DNA from: Lineus longissimus
Lineage: Eukaryota; Nemertea; Pilidiophora; Heteronemertea; Lineidae
Direction of reading: 5' to 3'
NCBI RefSeq assembly: GCF_910592395.1
Contig: NC_088326.1
Coordinates: 11,537,001-11,601,000, forward strand
DNA length: 64,000 nt
Each line of letters begins with the position of its first letter. Position 1 is the stretch's first letter. The translations under genes were made by a program, and so were the position numbers. This document shows, piece after piece, positions 61,766 through 64,000 of the stretch. The notes beneath the pieces were generated by a model. That model was not told where the DNA came from and did no database searches. It was given only the letters and a program-made list of their open reading frames with translations.

Positions 61766-62099
61766 CTTGCTTTGTTCTGACTGACCTGATCTACGTCATC
61801 AAAAAATCCCTAGCTGTCACATGTGGAACTAATCTAAAGTTGTGTGTGGTGGGAAATTCAAATAGTTTAAAATTGAAAATTGAAATAACTAAATAATGAC
61901 TTTATTATTAGAATTTTTTTAATGTCTGGGATCTTGTTTTTTTAACCCTCAACATATTTCATGAGTATAAAGCATGTTTTCAAACCTTGATATATGGCCT
62001 TTAATAATTCCAATGGTCCTTTAAACGCCATGTAAAACAACCGTATAATAAGTCGTATTCAGGTTTGTCCATCTTCCGCTCATGTCAAAAATAATATCT

Positions 62100-62548
62100 C
62101 ATCTCAGAATGAATATCATTGCACCCTTATTTTTTTTATAAAAATGACAAACAAAATTTGGTATCATAGGTGGGTTCAAGACTGGGAGGTTTTTATGGTC
62201 GCGTCCGCTACCTCATTGTACAAAATTCGTTGGAGCCCTTCCAAAACCGTTGTTCTGAACTACCTCAGACAATTTATATCATTATTACTTTTTCACTTTT
62301 GCTTCATTCATATGAATAATTAATCCCTTTCTCCTGCTTCATATGAATAATTTATTTCAGGTGTTGTAGATAGCGATCTTCTTGTATCTTTTGCACTACA
62401 CGGATCACATCTCTGTATTTTACTGCACCCTGTATAATTGTTTATTTCTGTAACTCTGTTCATTAACTATATTATATAACATGTATTTTGATTGTATACT
62501 CATCTTTGAGGTTGAATAAAACAAATCAATCAATCAATCAATCAATAA
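62100..62548 (+). repeat. Possible 3' end of a CR1/L2-like retrotransposon with (AATC)n tail
   Basis: AT-rich sequence ends 'gaggttgaataaaac' followed by AAATCAATCAATCAATCAAT (62521-62546). A 3' tetranucleotide tail of this type is typical of CR1/L2 elements. No reverse-transcriptase ORF is present; a host 3' UTR with a microsatellite is an alternative. Confidence 0.35.
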
Positions 62549-62788
62549 TATTGATTCCTGAGGCCTCAAATTAGGGCGAGGATATTAATCAAATTATCAA
62601 AATTAAATCATACATTCTGTGCGTTGGCCGGGATTTATAATCAGACATGCTTACATTCCTGTTTTTCAGCCCTGCACTTAAGTGGTGATACTCATAGTCT
62701 TTCTTCCGATAGTCAACACAGGGAGGTTGGTGCCCATAACATAATATAAGTCATTGCAGATCAATCTACGCCGCCATTCCTTATAAGG

Positions 62789-64000
62789 ATGCCGAATAAG
62801 ACTCGCATTGTTTTTTTGTCTGGAACTCTGCTGCTTCTCGTTACAAATCTGATTTTGGTTATCCGACGTCTAAATCGAAAGAATGAAATCACTGCCATAC
62901 AAAGGCCACTCCCTGTCGATCGGAACTACAACATATCAACGCCGCTCCCAGTCGATCGGAACCACAACATATCAACGCCGCTCCCTGTCGATCGGAACTA
63001 CAACAGATCAACGCCACTCCCTGTCGATCGGAACTACAACAGATCAACGCCACTCCCTGTCGATCGGAACTACAACAGATCAACGCCACTCCCTGTCGAT
63101 CGGAACTACAACAGATCAACGCCACTCCCTGTCGATCGGAACTACAACAGATCAACGCCACTCCCTGTCGATCGGAACTACAACAGATCAACGCCACTCC
63201 CTGTCGATCGGAACTACAACAGATCAACGCCGCTCCCTGTCGATCGGAACTACAACAGATCAACGCCACTCCCTGTCCATCGAAACTACAACAGATCAAC
63301 GCCGCTCCCTGTCGATCGAAACTACAACAGATCGAACAGAATAACCGCTCGAGAGAGCCACCACATTTCCTATAAACTTGATGGAAGGATATTCTCGCAG
63401 AAAACCGTGGACAAAAGTTATGAAATAACAACCTGTGTGTTGCATTCTTTCGTAGACCACGTGGGTCATGACGTCGCCAAAATGTTCCTGTCTGAACCAA
63501 CTGACAAAACGGAGCTGAAAACGGCGGCGATTGGATCGATTTGGCACCGTGGAGAACTCTTGGTGGTCATTAGGGTCTGGCTGAACCAGGGTTTAGCGGA
63601 GAAAAAAAAGAACGCTTATAAATTTCAAGATAGCTTTTTCTTCATGCAGAAATACAACAGTGACTTTACACCAATCACCAGGGGAAAGCTTTTGGGAATC
63701 CCTGCTCCCATCACACAACAACAATTCTCAGGACCCGAAGATCCACGGCTCATCCAAGTCGGTGATACGGTTTACGTCGTGTTTTCTATGGTGTTGAACA
63801 AGTTCTATTTAACTGGGTTTTTCGTTTGGGATTTCATAGAACGTAAGTTGTTTCGGCCAACAATTAAGAATTTCAAACTCCGAAGTAGTGAAAAGAATTG
63901 GTCTCCGATCGTTCTTAATGGTACCCTCCACTTTGTTTACACTTTATTTCCATTGCGGGTTGTAAAATGTAACAAATTTTTGAGATGCGAGTTTATCTTC
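62789..64000 (+). CDS. Membrane-anchored GH130-like beta-propeller protein with glycosylated repeat stem (3' end outside window)
   Basis: One uninterrupted frame of 404 codons runs from ATG 62789 to the window edge. Residues about 7-25 form a single hydrophobic segment (IVFLSGTLLLLVTNL), with basic residues on both sides. Residues 40-183 are twelve 12-residue repeats (TPLPVDRNYNRS type). From about residue 190 a globular domain follows, with GPEDPRL at 315-321 and EKNWSP at 368-373, the latter followed by an LHFVYTLFP strand. The G-x-E-D-P-R motif is the hallmark of GH130 beta-mannoside phosphorylase/mannosidase propellers and relatives. The layout (short tail, anchor, stem, catalytic domain) is that of Golgi type II glycan enzymes. 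Basic residues after the anchor leave its orientation open. Catalytic function is inferred from one motif pair. Confidence 0.65.
   Translation, partial: MPNKTRIVFLSGTLLLLVTNLILVIRRLNRKNEITAIQRPLPVDRNYNISTPLPVDRNHNISTPLPVDRNYNRSTPLPVDRNYNRSTPLPVDRNYNRSTPLPVDRNYNRSTPLPVDRNYNRSTPLPVDRNYNRSTPLPVDRNYNRSTPLPVDRNYNRSTPLPVHRNYNRSTPLPVDRNYNRSNRITARESHHISYKLDGRIFSQKTVDKSYEITTCVLHSFVDHVGHDVAKMFLSEPTDKTELKTAAIGSIWHRGELLVVIRVWLNQGLAEKKKNAYKFQDSFFFMQKYNSDFTPITRGKLLGIPAPITQQQFSGPEDPRLIQVGDTVYVVFSMVLNKFYLTGFFVWDFIERKLFRPTIKNFKLRSSEKNWSPIVLNGTLHFVYTLFPLRVVKCNKFLRCEFIF
62906..63337 (+). repeat. Coding tandem repeat, 12 units of 36 bp
   Basis: Exactly twelve 36-bp units lie in frame within the membrane-anchored protein. 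The first two units encode a NIS sequon and the other ten an NRS sequon. Units differ by a few third-position changes; unit 11 has a V-H variant. The length keeps the frame open, unlike the noncoding 88-bp array at 16.6 kb. Confidence 0.95.

Noticed and set aside
62883-63344. 153-codon plus-strand ORF of SIGTTTDQR repeats
   Set aside because: It is the wrong frame of the same repeat. It ends right after the array, whereas the frame from 62789 stays open to the window end.
62889-63500. 203-codon minus-strand ORF made of Cys/Ser-rich repeats
   Set aside because: It is the antisense reading of the 36-bp coding repeat. The plus-strand frame continues into a globular domain with recognisable motifs.

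Overview
This window is eukaryotic nuclear DNA. It has split genes with GT..AG introns, CpG-containing promoters, a Tc1/mariner relic, many miniature inverted-repeat elements, minisatellites, and THAP, Myb/SANT and KDZ-type sequences. The mix of SLC16, PB1, chromodomain and KDZ genes with dense foldback elements fits a marine invertebrate, possibly a deuterostome. Nothing in the sequence lets me name the species. No rRNA, tRNA, CRISPR array or prokaryotic signal was seen.

The main organising feature is a large duplication. Positions 1 to about 10.4 kb are repeated, in the same order and orientation, at about 36.5-48.0 kb. A second block at 24.1-29.5 kb corresponds to 46.2-51.2 kb. Each copy of the first block holds a minus-strand PB1-domain gene followed by a plus-strand monocarboxylate-transporter (SLC16/MCT) gene. 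The copies have decayed in a complementary way. The left copy keeps the PB1 start exon but lacks MCT exon 1 and has lost one MCT splice donor. The right copy keeps a complete five-exon MCT gene (40480-44712) but its PB1 exon is truncated. Several transposon insertions are present in one copy with an empty site in the other.

Between the copies lie a small chromodomain gene (11.4-15.8 kb, plus) with a Tc1 relic in an intron, an 88-bp minisatellite (16.6-18.1 kb), a multi-exon minus-strand gene related to KDZ transposases but apparently lacking the catalytic core (19.1-23.3 kb), a truncated RING-H2 ORF (26.3-26.5 kb), and a helical protein gene on the minus strand (33.8-35.9 kb). The stretch 29.4-33.7 kb shows no gene.

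To the right of the second copy (51-62.7 kb) the DNA is mostly foldback elements, inverted repeats and fragments of transposon-associated DNA-binding domains: a Myb/SANT fragment, a broken THAP domain and a candidate THAP first exon. The window ends inside an uninterrupted plus-strand ORF (62789 to the edge). It encodes a membrane-anchored protein with twelve perfect-length 12-residue repeats, each carrying an N-glycosylation sequon, followed by a domain resembling GH130-type beta-propeller glycosidases.

Exon-intron models were built by eye from splice signals and reading phase; no transcript or database evidence was available.
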